A DNA stretch of 64,000 bases from contig CM059190.1 of the NCBI GenBank assembly GCA_030323885.1, forward strand, positions 85,428,709-85,492,708. Direction: 5' to 3'. Position 1 is the first letter of the stretch. Each line of letters begins with the position of its first letter. The notes beneath the pieces are model-generated. The model worked only from the letters and a program-made list of their open reading frames with translations. It had not been told where the DNA came from and did no database searches. A program made the position numbers and the translations under genes. Source of the DNA: Branchipolynoe longqiensis. Lineage: Eukaryota; Annelida; Polychaeta; Phyllodocida; Polynoidae. Positions 11,838 through 22,310 of this stretch are shown in pieces.

Positions 11838-13100
11838 AGCAAAAGTACACTTTTTTGTTGTTAGTGCCGTTGCGTGAAATTCGTGGAATCGTGAGGTGAC
11901 TGAGCAGAACCTTCAATTTAAATTAGCAACACTCGGGTGGGCGATGTGTGGGATGGTGAGAGAGAGACATAGAGAACATCAAATGCATTTGATGATATCA
12001 TCAAAATATAGAATATGTAAACACATCGTAAATTATTTGAACATATCATTAAATACATATATTTAATGATATGATAAAATCGATTTAATGATATTAAATA
12101 TTTTATGATATGTTAAAATACTGAATATATATATATATCCATGAAAGAGGGGGGATGGTTCTTGTAACTATGGGTATCCTAAACTCGAATGAACTGTTTC
12201 TCTCTATATATTAGATATATATGTGTGTGTGTATATACATATACATCCCTATATATATATACACACACATACATATATATTCACCAACTATGAGAGATAG
12301 ATAGAATGAGTGTGTGTGTGAATGTCATTTCCCCTGGGTAATTAAGTAATTAGTCTCGACACTGTTATTACTGACGGTCCAAGATGGGGTGAGATCCATC
12401 ACGCCAGGCCTGACCCACGAGACTGCGTGTTCAACTACAGCTAACAGTAACAGGGGCCTGGCTATAAGTTAACAAATTAAACTATCTAGCTAAGCACTTT
12501 TCTGACTAGATAAATTTACTTACAATTTCAAAGCCTTAATTGCCATGTTTTTGTTTGTTTAATTTGATTGTTGTTAGGGCTTTGCATCCTAGCAACATCT
12601 TCAGCTTAACCATATTTTTTGGTTGGTAAATATGTTTATTCTGCTGAATAAGTCTGTTCTCAGTGCCGAAGCGCTGGTCTTCCAGCCATTTTTCAAGTCA
12701 GGGTTATTTACACAAAAGGTATATAGAATAAGGTGTACAATAACTGCATGTTATGCATGGTTAGTGTAATTCGTCTATTTGTAAGTGATGGTTCATTTGT
12801 CTCGGCGTAAACACCCTGAACACCCTGAACTGCCAATCGCAGCCAAATGCAGTGTTTGTACACAGACGGATAAAATCAGATTTTCGATAATTTTGCATAA
12901 TTTGAATGTGATAGATTCTTTGGAATGCCAAATGGGAGGTTAGACAAGTGTCGTTCCGTCTCCAGTAGCCAGACGAGGTGGTTGTTCACAATGCGCTACA
13001 TTGCTTTACAGATGCAGCTTGTGATGGCTATAGGACGCCAGCTGTTGGCTTCATTGTGGTCTTTGACAGGTCTGGGAATCAGTATTACTGTTACCGCCCA
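11838..13100. other. No gene; AT-palindrome patch and SINE scrap
   Basis: 11978-12125 holds several AT-rich palindromes (ATCAAATGCATTTGAT; ATTAAATACATATATTTAAT). 12200-12310 is TA/TG microsatellite. 12551-12607 is a minus-strand SINE-1 tail (GCATCCTAGCAACATCT). No supported exon. Confidence 0.5.
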
Positions 13101-13474
13101 CCAAGAGGCAGAACCAGACGGGATGGCCGAGTTACAGAGACGGATGAGTTGGAGCGTCCGTCTCCCGTGTTGGTAGACCGTGGGATCGAACCCTGGTCGA
13201 GTCAAACCAATGACTTAAAAATTTATACTTGTCGCTTCCTAGCCAGGCGCTCAGCATTATTAGGATAGGGCAAGGACTGGTTTGCTCAGTTTCAGGATAA
13301 TGTGACTGAGTGGGATATCAGGTCATGGTGCTGGTGGACTGGTCTCCCAGTGGGACAACATTAGAAAGTCACCATGAGTGCACACTATCACAAGTCGTTA
13401 CCCGTCCTGATATTACCTTAGATGTTGCTAGGACGTAAAACAACAAACAAACAACAAACAAACCAAGAGGCAGA
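13101..13474 (+). repeat. SINE-1 full-length copy with perfect 12-bp target-site duplication
   Basis: CCAAGAGGCAGA occurs at 13101-13112 and again at 13463-13474, flanking the SINE (13113-13462). The head is GACGGGATGGCCGA with a 14-bp insertion before GGAGCGTCCGTCTCCCG, then a box-B-like GGGATCGAACCC. The tail is (CAAA)n / (CAA)n rich. The intact duplication indicates a fairly recent insertion. Confidence 0.93.
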
Positions 13475-13599
13475 GACAATACTCAATTCTTAGATGTCAT
13501 TGACCAGTTGAAGCGACATCCTCAGTTTATAGCAGATTTTAGGGGGTGTTTCAGAAACTGATGATGGGTATTATTAAGATTAACTGCAGTATCATGCAA

Positions 13600-13720
13600 G
13601 CTCTCCAAAGCACGGTGTGAATCACTGTGTGCCAATATTTGGAATAAACTGCCAGCTACAACACGAAATGCAGAAAACATATTCGTGTTTAAGAAACTAC
13701 TTTAAAAAATGTAGCCTAGA
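13600..13720 (+). pseudogene. LINE C-terminal fragment
   Basis: The plus strand reads ANIWNKLPATTRNAENIFV then FKKLL, the usual (W)NxLPxxxRxAxxxxxFKxxL tail of CR1/Jockey-like LINE polyproteins. It is 5'-truncated, and I see no clear target duplication. Confidence 0.5.
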
Positions 13721-14149
13721 AAAACAGTTTAAATGGATTAACACAAAGTATAGTGAAAGCTGGATTTTGGACTGTTTACAATCTACAAACAGTTACAAAC
13801 CATAAACAAGAAGAAAAAAAACCTAAATTATTACTTAAACAAAATTCAAATGATTCGAATCAAATTGGACTAGTGCTCTCCAGCGGTGAAAAAAAGTGTT
13901 AACACACTTTTCTGTTGTGAGCAGGGTAAATAAATTCATCACATACAAAATGATAAGTAGGGGGTTACAGTGTCCTTTGGCACCAGAGGAAAAGTCCAGG
14001 ATTCTCTGATCCTGAGTTTACTTGACGGCTAGAAAGCACGTCAGGCTGTTTTCCGAAGATAAGTTCCTGGCAAAGGCACGAGCCATTTGTTCACTTATTT
14101 CATTCAGTGATGTGAGAATAGTGCCCTTCGTGTTTTTTGTTTTTCTCAT
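13721..14149. other. No gene recognised
   Basis: Unique-looking AT-rich sequence without a supported exon. Confidence 0.45.
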
Positions 14150-14445
14150 TAGTTGTTTAAGCAGGTGAAATTTCAGTCATAGACGACTGGTCTTCCTCAT
14201 TCCACTGCTGGTCGATAGAAAGCCCGAGCCTATACTTTTACCGACCCAAGGGATTTTTAACCTCCCACACCACATAGACATGGTATGAGAGCAACCGGCC
14301 TTTGATGACACTGTAAGTTAAACACAGCGGTGGAAATCCAAATTGGCAGAGCTGGGGGCATGGGGAATCGAACCGCCGACCCTCAGATTAGGAGTCTGAC
14401 CTAGAAAAAAGTCAGACACTCTAACCACTCCGCCACAGAGAACGC
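14150..14445 (-). repeat. tRNA-derived SINE (third family), minus strand
   Basis: Reading the minus strand from 14445, GGCGGAGTGGTTAGAGTGTC (box A-like) is followed by GTCGGCGGTTCGATTCCCC (box B). The distal end (TTGTTTAAGCAGGTGAAATT) also occurs at 5046-5070. It is not a tRNA gene: an 11-bp insertion disrupts the anticodon region, and a SINE body follows. Confidence 0.65.
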
Positions 14446-14505
14446 CACTTTCAAGTGCTGGACTACAAAAGAATCACCTCCTGTTCTTTTGATTCTTCTG
14501 ATTAT

Positions 14506-14869
14506 CATCCAGACTGACGAGGTGGCCGAATGAGTTGAGCGTCCGTCTCCCGTTTTGGTAGATCGTGATAGTGTGAACCCATGGGTTCGACCCAGGTCGA
14601 ATCAAACCAATGACTTAACAAATTGATACGTGTCGCTTCCTAGCCAGGCATTTGGCATTATTAGGATAGGGCAAGGTCTGGTTGGCTCAGTGTCAGGATA
14701 ATGTGACTGAGTGGGATCTCAAGTCATGGTGCTGGTGATCTGGTCTCCCAGTGGGGCTGCACTGTAAAGTCGCCATGAGTGTGCACTGTCACAAGTCAGT
14801 ACCCATCCTGATATGACCTTAGATGCTGCCAATATGCAAAACTCCAACAACCAACCAAACATCCAGACT
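14506..14869 (+). repeat. SINE-1 full-length copy with 10-bp target-site duplication
   Basis: CATCCAGACT flanks the element at 14506-14515 and 14860-14869. The head is GAGGTGGCCGAATGAGTTGAG (box A-like), then GGGTTCGACCC (box B-like). The tail is CTCCAACAACCAACCAAA. Confidence 0.9.
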
Positions 14870-15052
14870 TTGCGCATGTTGGTGCCAGAACCAAATTGTC
14901 TCCAGCACCCTGAGCACTGCCTCTGTGCTTCTTGTATCGTTCTGCGAATAGGAGCCCCCCCCCCCCGAATTCGAAAGGGCACTGGATTCTCCGCAGTTGG
15001 GTATTCTGTGAAATGAACTGCTGGAGTCACTAATTGATACTCGCCGTGGGTG

Positions 15053-15407
15053 TTAAAGTTGCATAATCCGATGAAAACATCAAATTTTCAAAACCAAAAC
15101 TCTTATCTAGGTTTGATTCTATATATTCAACTTAGATACTGGTGTACTTATTAAGCATTTGTTGCTGCATAGAAGGTCGTAATAAGTCAATTTAATAGAA
15201 CCTGTTAGCACTGAAGTCTATGGTGTCAGAGTTTTGGCATGCTTACCAAAATTAATTTGGCATGTTTTAACATCAAATACCTCCAAAGTTAGCCATTTAA
15301 ATTAAAAGTTACTTCAAACTAACGTAACGTAGATCATAACGATCAGCATAATGTATTTATGTCAGAAAATGGCAGAACCTCAAAAGCATCGGACTATGCA
15401 ACTTTAA
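15053..15407 (+). mobile_element. MITE family A, copy A3
   Basis: TTAAAGTTGCATAATCCGAT at the left and ATCGGACTATGCAACTTTAA at the right; 355 bp. TTAA is present at both edges. Confidence 0.92.
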
Positions 15408-15576
15408 CTTACCGATCTTATATCCAACACTCGTCACGATGTTCTCGATGACTCCGCTGAAATTACATACAGATGAAACCACATAGTGTACATGCATGGA
15501 AGGGGGGGGGGGGGCGAGACCGAGTCATAGTGACGCAAACATATTTCGGTTCACATTACAATGTACATTGTATAAG

Positions 15577-15905
15577 CTGGACAAACAAATTGTTTGTCTG
15601 CTGGGGTTTTACATCCTGGCAACATCTAATGTCATATCAGGACGGGTACCGATTTGTGTAATGGCGACTTTATTTTGCAATCCCACTGGGATACCAGACT
15701 GCCGGCGCCATGACCCAATATCTCACTCAGTCGCATTATCCTGACACTTAGCTAACCAGTCCTTACCCTATCCTAGTAATGCCGAACACCAGGCGAGATA
15801 TATCGATGAGTATCAATTTTGTAGGTTTTTCATTTGACTTAGTCAGTATCCAAGCTGCCAACCCTCCGCACGGGAAGCCTGCTCTTTCGCGGATTCGAAC
15901 ACCGG
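15577..15905 (-). repeat. SINE-1 copy, minus strand
   Basis: The tail at the left (GTTTGTCTGCTGGGGTTTTAC in complement), the body (CACTCAGTCGCATTATCCTG) and the head at the right (GGATTCGAACACCGGG) are recognisable. There is a G-run at 15500-15513 upstream. Confidence 0.8.
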
Positions 15906-16104
15906 GTCCGCTATGGCAAAACAAATAGAAATAACCCAAACAAATAAAATATTGAATTTAACACACGCATCTAAATTTTCCATAAGTGACGCATTATACA
16001 ATTTAAAAAAAACCACAGTAGCCTTTGTGTGCGGGGGGGGGGGGGTCGTTAAACAATTTTTGTAAAACCTCAAAACAGGTAGAATTTGCAAGTGGGAATC
16101 CTGA

Positions 16105-16330
16105 GTTGGTTGGTTGTTGTAGTTTTAAGTCCTGGCAACATTTAAGGTCATCAGGACGGAGAGTGCTGAGTGTTCGGTGTGTGGTCAGCGCTCCATGGCG
16201 GCCTATATACCGTTACAGATGTGTCAGGAGTTCGTCCTGGAAAAATCTAAGGTCATATGAGGACAGAGAGTGCTGAGTGTTCTGTGTGTGTGTGCGCAGC
16301 ACTCCTTGACGGCTTATTCCGCTACAGGTG
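16105..16330 (-). repeat. Duplicated SINE-1 tail, about 108-bp period
   Basis: The complement of the tail (GTCCTGGCAACATTTAAGGT) is followed by GAGAGTGCTGAGTGTTC at about 16156 and again at about 16264. This indicates a tandem duplication within a degenerate SINE fragment. Confidence 0.6.
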
Positions 16331-16489
16331 CATCATTGTTCTGGTCGATGACTAGCTGCTGACACCCCCCCCCCCCCCCCCGGCCGCCCTGAGTGACTCG
16401 TCACCAGGAAAACCCCGTATCAGGTGAGGAGGTCGGCAGTCACTGAGCAAGCTCCGGGGGGCGATTCACTGCTGGGTTTCCCACTCATT

Positions 16490-17070
16490 ACAAACCGGAC
16501 GCTGTGGCTACCTCAATAGAGCGCTGGCTCTCCATGCGGCAGGTTGGGGTTTTCGAATCCCAGCCGAATCAAACCAATGACTTATGTGTAGTATAAAGCA
16601 TTTATTCAAATATTATTATTATGGAACCTATTATTATATATTTTGCATATTGGATTCGAACTCGCAGCCCCCAAGCTTGCATGCTGGGTGGTTGGTTATT
16701 GGTAATTGTCGCTACTTATCCAGGCCTTCTGCATTATTAGGATAGGACATGGACTGGTTTGTTCAGTATTGGGATAATCTCACTGGGTGGGATATCGGGT
16801 CATGGTGCTGGCAGCCTGGTCTCCCAGTGGGGCAGCACTGTAAAGTTGCCATTAGTGCACACTGTCACAAATCAGTACCCGTCCTGGTGTGACATTCAGA
16901 GTGTTTGTATGTGTGTATTGCTGTTTTACGTTCTAGCAACATCTAAGGTCATGTCAGTCCTGATATGACCTTAGATGTTGCCAGGACGTAAAACTCCAAC
17001 AACCAACCAATCTAAGATCATATCAAGACTGATGACCTTAGATGTTGCCAGGACGTTAAACCTCAATAAG
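16490..17070 (+). repeat. SINE-1 copy disrupted and ending in inverted tails
   Basis: The head (GGACGCTGTGGCTACCTCAA ... GGTTGGGGTTTTCGAATCCC) is separated from the body (TGTCGCTACTTATCC...) by about 120 bp at 16583-16702. Past the body, minus- and plus-strand tail segments lie back to back (16925-16990), then a further tail repeat ends near 17070. Confidence 0.7.
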
Positions 17071-17267
17071 CATAAATGCATACGTACGTACACTCACACA
17101 CATGAACACATTACTCACTCATGAACAACAACAATAAAGTAATAATTTGCGGAGCTGTTCACGACCCTCACCACTTCGAACAATAACGGCATGTCGACAA
17201 CTCACCCGTGTTGTACTCAACACCAGCAATGCGGCCCAGTCTCTCCACACTGAGTCACGGGGGGGGG

Positions 17268-17685
17268 GCGTAATCGATTAATCGACTCTGGTCACCCGAG
17301 CCACTTTTTGGCGCATGCGCACATCCTGCAGACTCGGGTCGAATAATCGAATAAGCTTCTCCACACTCGGGTGACAAAAATGGTGGCCCTTTTATTTGTT
17401 TTAACTATTTTTATGATGGCATAGTTTAGTGATATTTCCAATTCATTAATCTATGTTATTACCACCAAAAAAAATGTATGACTGGTACTGGTGGCTGTTA
17501 TCCTGCAGGATGGTACCAGCGCAAATGTGACGTCATCGCTCCTTGCAAACCCCAGCCAAGAGGTGGGTTACTGGGGTCGGGTTGTTTTGCACATGGCACG
17601 TGTATTTGTCGACTCCACTCGCAGTGTTCTATTTGAAATTCTGACAACTCGGGTCGCCCGGGTCGTGTTAATCGATTACGGCCGG
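17268..17685 (-). mobile_element. MITE family C, full-length copy C2
   Basis: Termini GGCGTAATCGATTAATCGAC and GTTAATCGATTACGGCC are inverted. Read on the minus strand it aligns with C1 and C4 (GAACACTGCGAGTGGAGTCG, ACATTTGCGCTGGTACCATC, GACCCGAGTCTGCAGGATGT). About 418 bp, no coding frame. Contains a TGACGTCA octamer near 17528. Confidence 0.8.
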
Positions 17686-17834
17686 GGTGGCTCAACTACT
17701 TTCAGTTGTATCCGTGTGCGTCCATGTGCCGATCACACTGAGAATGAGTGCTTGCGTAATGCGCCACTTAGTGATGTGTAGATACATCTATATATAATGT
17801 ATATTGTATCAATGTATATATTATATATATGTTA

Positions 17835-17872
<38 letters not shown>

Positions 17873-17888
17873 ATATAATTATTATATA

Positions 17889-18557
17889 TTTTACCTCGGT
17901 ATACAGCCTCAGGCTAGCCTCAGGCTAGGGAGAAGGAAGCACGTGAGGTACCAGCAATTAGCATATACAACTCACGACTGGATTACGTGTCGTTGGGTTG
18001 CTCCGGCAAATTTAGTCTACATACAAGCTAATACGCAGTAAGTATCATAAAAACTGTGGTTAGCTTAATCATGATGCATTAGAGCATCATTATGGAAAGT
18101 TTAGACTTTCTTTGGTCCATTTTGGACGAGTTATTTGGTTATAAAAAACCAAGGATAGAATTCCTTCTCGAAGGATTGAAACCGATCATTAGCGGTTCTG
18201 TCAACACCCGAGTCACCGTGTGATTATGGGTAGAGATGTGGGCTCTGCCTCGTCTCCTGTGGAAATTCTCTCGTACTCTAATAGAGAGTAATGTTGGAGA
18301 TGCTCCTGGGTTTCTTTTATAGACTCCCCACAAACTTTTTCAGGCGTTTCTCCGAGTTTCGTAGCATTTTCTCCAACTTGTTGACGTTGTAGTCACAGGT
18401 GGGAGAAGTGTGCGGAACAGAGGGATGGGCGGGCCGATACACTGGTCCCGACCCCGCGTAAGGTTTGGGCTTGACCCACAACCCACGCACAAATTTAGCT
18501 TATTACGCCTGTGTTATAACGGTATAAACACGTTCTCTAACACCAATAGATGTCCAA
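17889..18557 (+). mobile_element. DIRS-like element 5' part, running into the assembly gap
   Basis: TTTTACCTCGGTATACAGCC starts an ITR of the DIRS type, and GGGAGAAGGAAGC and CCAGCAATTAGC follow as in the large copies. 18363-18420 (CAACTTGTTG ... CACAGGTGGGAGAAG) matches the leader of copy 2 (complement of 23905-23965). It is a diverged relative. Its coding part is missing or lies in the gap. An AT microsatellite abuts the 5' end. Confidence 0.65.
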
Positions 18558-19057
18558 NNNNNNNNNNNNNNNNNNNNNNNNNNNNNNNNNNNNNNNNNNN
18601 NNNNNNNNNNNNNNNNNNNNNNNNNNNNNNNNNNNNNNNNNNNNNNNNNNNNNNNNNNNNNNNNNNNNNNNNNNNNNNNNNNNNNNNNNNNNNNNNNNNN
18701 NNNNNNNNNNNNNNNNNNNNNNNNNNNNNNNNNNNNNNNNNNNNNNNNNNNNNNNNNNNNNNNNNNNNNNNNNNNNNNNNNNNNNNNNNNNNNNNNNNNN
18801 NNNNNNNNNNNNNNNNNNNNNNNNNNNNNNNNNNNNNNNNNNNNNNNNNNNNNNNNNNNNNNNNNNNNNNNNNNNNNNNNNNNNNNNNNNNNNNNNNNNN
18901 NNNNNNNNNNNNNNNNNNNNNNNNNNNNNNNNNNNNNNNNNNNNNNNNNNNNNNNNNNNNNNNNNNNNNNNNNNNNNNNNNNNNNNNNNNNNNNNNNNNN
19001 NNNNNNNNNNNNNNNNNNNNNNNNNNNNNNNNNNNNNNNNNNNNNNNNNNNNNNNNN
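18558..19057. other. Assembly gap, exactly 500 N
   Basis: A 500-N block, the usual placeholder for a gap of unknown size. It separates two DIRS-type elements, so collapse or misjoining of repeats is possible. Confidence 0.99.
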
Positions 19058-19206
19058 ATGTAAGATTTGTATAACTATACTATTTAAAGTATTTTACCTC
19101 GGTACTACGCCTCTGGCTACTCGTAGCCCAGGGAGAATTTTATGTAATCTCATTTTTTATCCTTTTATGTTGTAACAATGTTATGTGTATATGAGTACAT
19201 GAATTT

Positions 19207-20305
19207 AATGTTTTTTCCCACCTGTTGCTAGTTGGTGAATAGGCGAGTCGCCACGCTGCTTGACTTTTCCAGTCGTTTGTTGTAATGTTTTGCAAACGAT
19301 CTAGCCGTCTTCCACCCAGCGTGTGCAAGAATTCTCTTAACCGAGATTCCTAATTGTCTTGCCTTGGAGACCATGGTTACATGCGTTGAGTGAGACGTAT
19401 AGCGTCCAGTGTTGACGCCTGCTTGTTTAAGCGCCTTGATAGTCCATCTTGCTGAAGTGTCTCTCGAGATAGCTTCATGTGGCTGTATAAAGCTGATTAG
19501 TAGTTCTCTGGAATTTCTGATTCCGCGTGACTTGGATAGGTAAGCCCTAATGGCCGAAACTACACATATCTGTTTATCCTCTGGAAAACTAGTAATGTGT
19601 ACTGAGGACAGTGGGTCCCCTGTACGATTTGATTTAAGTAATGTCTGTAAATCAAATGTAGCTTCTTCCTTATCTATTTCTAGTCCATCTAGTGAAAGTG
19701 CCACAATGGTTTGGCCTCTGTGTCCTGTAATTAGCAATAATAAGACTAATAAATTATAAATAAGAAAAGCTTGTTTGCCACTATACAGACAAAGAAACTT
19801 ATTTATTTTGGCCACATCATTCGTCAGAGTTCAATATACCGTACATTGTTGGAAGGGAAGGTGAATGGCAACAGAGGGAGAGGGAGACCAAGAACATCAT
19901 GGTTTACAAATATTTCACAGTGGACAGGCTTGAATTATTCACAGTCTATCAGAACAGCACACCATCGGGACAAGTGGAGAACCATTGCATCCAACCCTCG
20001 ACTAGAGGACGGAACTATTGATTGAAGACTGGTAATTTAAATCCTAGGTCTTTCATTGACAAATGTTTGTAGCTAGGCCATGACTTGAATAGTTTGAATA
20101 CTATTGATACATCCCGATCCCTATTATATTTAGGTTTGGGTGGGTTTCTTTCATACACCGATCTAATGAACCAGTGTACTAACTGATGTTTCCAAACCGT
20201 TTGTCCATCTATTCTTGGTAGAATAATGGATAGGGCACATCTCGGTGCATGAATAGCCCCAAATCCTAGTCCTTCGTCTTCTAATATTCTTAGAAATTGT
20301 AGCAC
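19207..20305 (-). pseudogene. DIRS copy 2 tyrosine recombinase, split by a LINE insertion
   Basis: The N-terminal part (20305-20031) ends at KHLSMKDLGFKL. The frame resumes at LLLLITGHRGQTIVALSLDG (19740 downward) and runs to AGWKTARSFAKHYNKRLEKS near 19240. The arginine of HRGQ, AGW and the tyrosine of KHYNK are present. The HxxR motif reads HSTH, so its arginine is lost. Copy 1 instead keeps R and loses H, so the family ancestor had both. The LINE at 19748-20024 interrupts the gene. Confidence 0.88.
19742..20030 (+). mobile_element. 5'-truncated LINE (RTE-like tail) inserted in DIRS copy 2, 6-bp TSD
   Basis: AAGACT at 19742-19747 and 20025-20030 flanks 277 bp. The insert encodes FATIQTKKLIYFGHIIRQSS through PRLEDGTID and a stop, then ends CTATTGATTG. 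The uninterrupted site is visible in copy 1 (3105-3130). It is the same family as 41715-42436, nearly identical in protein. Confidence 0.93.
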
Positions 20306-22308
20306 TTGAGCTATTGTAGGTTTTGACTCCTTTGAGAAGGCAATGAAGGCCCCATTTCTTTAAATAACTTGTGCATAATATAACTGTTCCTTTTCTCCAG
20401 GCATGTGATATTAGTCTTTCTGTTGTTATTTTGTCTAATCCAAATTGTTCCAAATGTTTTCTTAGAAAAGGAATGCCAAAATGGGTGTTGTTGACATGTC
20501 TCTGTGGACTGTTAGTGGTTCTTGATGTTGAAGGTTGTTCCTTTCTCTTGGGAAGCTCATCAAGTCTTTTGTGGATGATTTTATTGCTGCTAACCATGGT
20601 TGTGTTTCCCATGCTGGTACTATCAGTACTGCGTGGGTGTGATCCATCTTGATCTTCCTGGCCACTCTGCTGATAATTCTGAATGGGGGAAGTATGTAAT
20701 AGAATTTATTATTCCAAATTAATGAAAATGCATCTACTGTCCAGGCTTCTGGCTCTGGATACCAAGACACATATTTTGGTAACTTTTTGTTGTTCCGTGA
20801 TGCAATGAGATCAATGTCTGGCTTGCCCCATTTGTGACAAATAATGTCGAAAATGTTGTGGTTCAATGACCATTCTAAATAGTCATGGAAGTGTCAGATT
20901 TTCCTGTCAGCCAAAGTGTTTTGGCTGCCTGGAATATGTGCTACTGTTAGCCATATTTTGTGTTTCTCTGCCCAATCCCAAATAACCTTTGACAGGTTGT
21001 TACATGGTTTGGAGCGAGTCCCTCCCATATTATGAGTGTAAGCCATAGCTGTTGTGTTATCTGTTAGAACTCTTACATGATTTTTAGGAATGTGAACCAG
21101 ACTGCAGAGTCCTAGGTAAATGGCTCTAAGCTTCAATCCATCAGTCACCTGTTGTCTGTTGGTCTCTGGGCCGCCCCGCCTTCCAAGGAAGTGTCTGTTG
21201 TGACAGTAGTGTTAAGCTCTCCCATCCTAATCGGGTTGGGTGAGTTGTTTATGTGTGAAAGCCATCAAATTATATCATTTTGTCCTTCTGGCGAAATTGT
21301 CATAGGCCGCCCGAAATTTCCTTTTGTGTGAGCCAGTGCCAAGTTTTTATCTATCTCTAAGGATTTGATATGGGCCTGGCCATATAAGATAGCTAGTGCG
21401 TAGGCTATCATTATTCCTATAAAGACTGCAACTTGTAGTATTTTTGGTTTGTTCAATTGTAATAATTGGTTAACTGTTGTTGTAAATTTATCTACTTTTT
21501 GTTCTGTTTATGAAATTGTCATTTTTATGGTATCAATAAAGAAACCCAGAAATTTGAGTTTGTTTGTTGGCATTAGTACTGATTTAGTTTCATGTATGTA
21601 GTAACCTAAATTTGTCAACGTTCTACATAATTTATCTACTTCTGCTTGGCATTGTTATTGTGTTTGCGCAACAATAAATGAATCGTCAATGCATGGGAAC
21701 ATGATATGTCCTGTCCTAACCATTAGCAACAAAATTGGTTTGAGTAACCTTGTGAAAATGTGTGGACAGTAGGCCAGTCCATTCGGCATACACTTGAACT
21801 CATAAAGTTCTCCGTTCCAACAGAATCTTAAATACTTTCGATCATGTTTATAGATGGGCACTGTGTAGTATGCATCTTTAAGGTCAATGCTGGCTAGCCA
21901 AGTGCCTTGTGTGACTAAGTTTCTCCAAACCATTTTAAAGTGTTTGTATTCTACAAATTTGTTAAATAAGGTTAGGTCTAAAATTAGTCTAACATCCCCA
22001 TTTGGTTTCGGTCTTAAGAAGATATTCGAGATAATTCGCCAGCACCTTGTAGTGCTGGTTCTATAATGCCTTTTTGCAAAACTTTAGTACTTGATTGCTT
22101 AATGCTTCACGTTCTGACGCGTGAAAACGATTTGGAATGGTATTCTATTTTGAATAGGTTCTTCTATTAACGGAATCCTTACACCTTTTGCTAGGCTAAC
22201 GATATTAAAGTTAACTGTAACTTTATTCCATTCCGAAAGATAGTTATTGAGGTTACTGGCTTGAAAGGTATTGCTAACTGTTTCGGTTGCTATTGTTTGA
22301 GTCACCAC
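20300..22308 (-). pseudogene. DIRS copy 2 reverse transcriptase / RNase H, frameshifted
   Basis: From 22308: VTQTIATETVSNTFQASNL, then IPLIEEPIQNRIPF. 21933-21655 carries LASIDLKDAYYTVPI (motif A) and a motif C that reads CIDDSFIV where copy 1 has YIDD. RNase H-like and DIRS-specific blocks continue (VRVLTDNTTAMAYTHNMGG; WGKPDIDLIASRNNKKLP; FYYILPPFRIISRVARK; LIVPAWETQPW). This copy keeps two segments deleted from copy 1, around 20690-20600 and 20480-20300. Stops and frameshifts occur near 21480, 21650, 21170 and 22040. Confidence 0.85.
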
Positions 22309-22310
22309 TT

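Noticed and set aside
11978..12125. AT-rich palindrome cluster as a replication origin or matrix site
   Set aside because: Composition alone is not evidence; no supporting motif.
14340..14445. tRNA gene (box A and box B present)
   Set aside because: Box spacing is disrupted by an insertion, no clean anticodon arm is seen, and a SINE body follows. The same applies to the SINE-1 heads and to 30860-30920.
18410..19074. Open frames of 174-217 codons
   Set aside because: They run through the 500-N gap.
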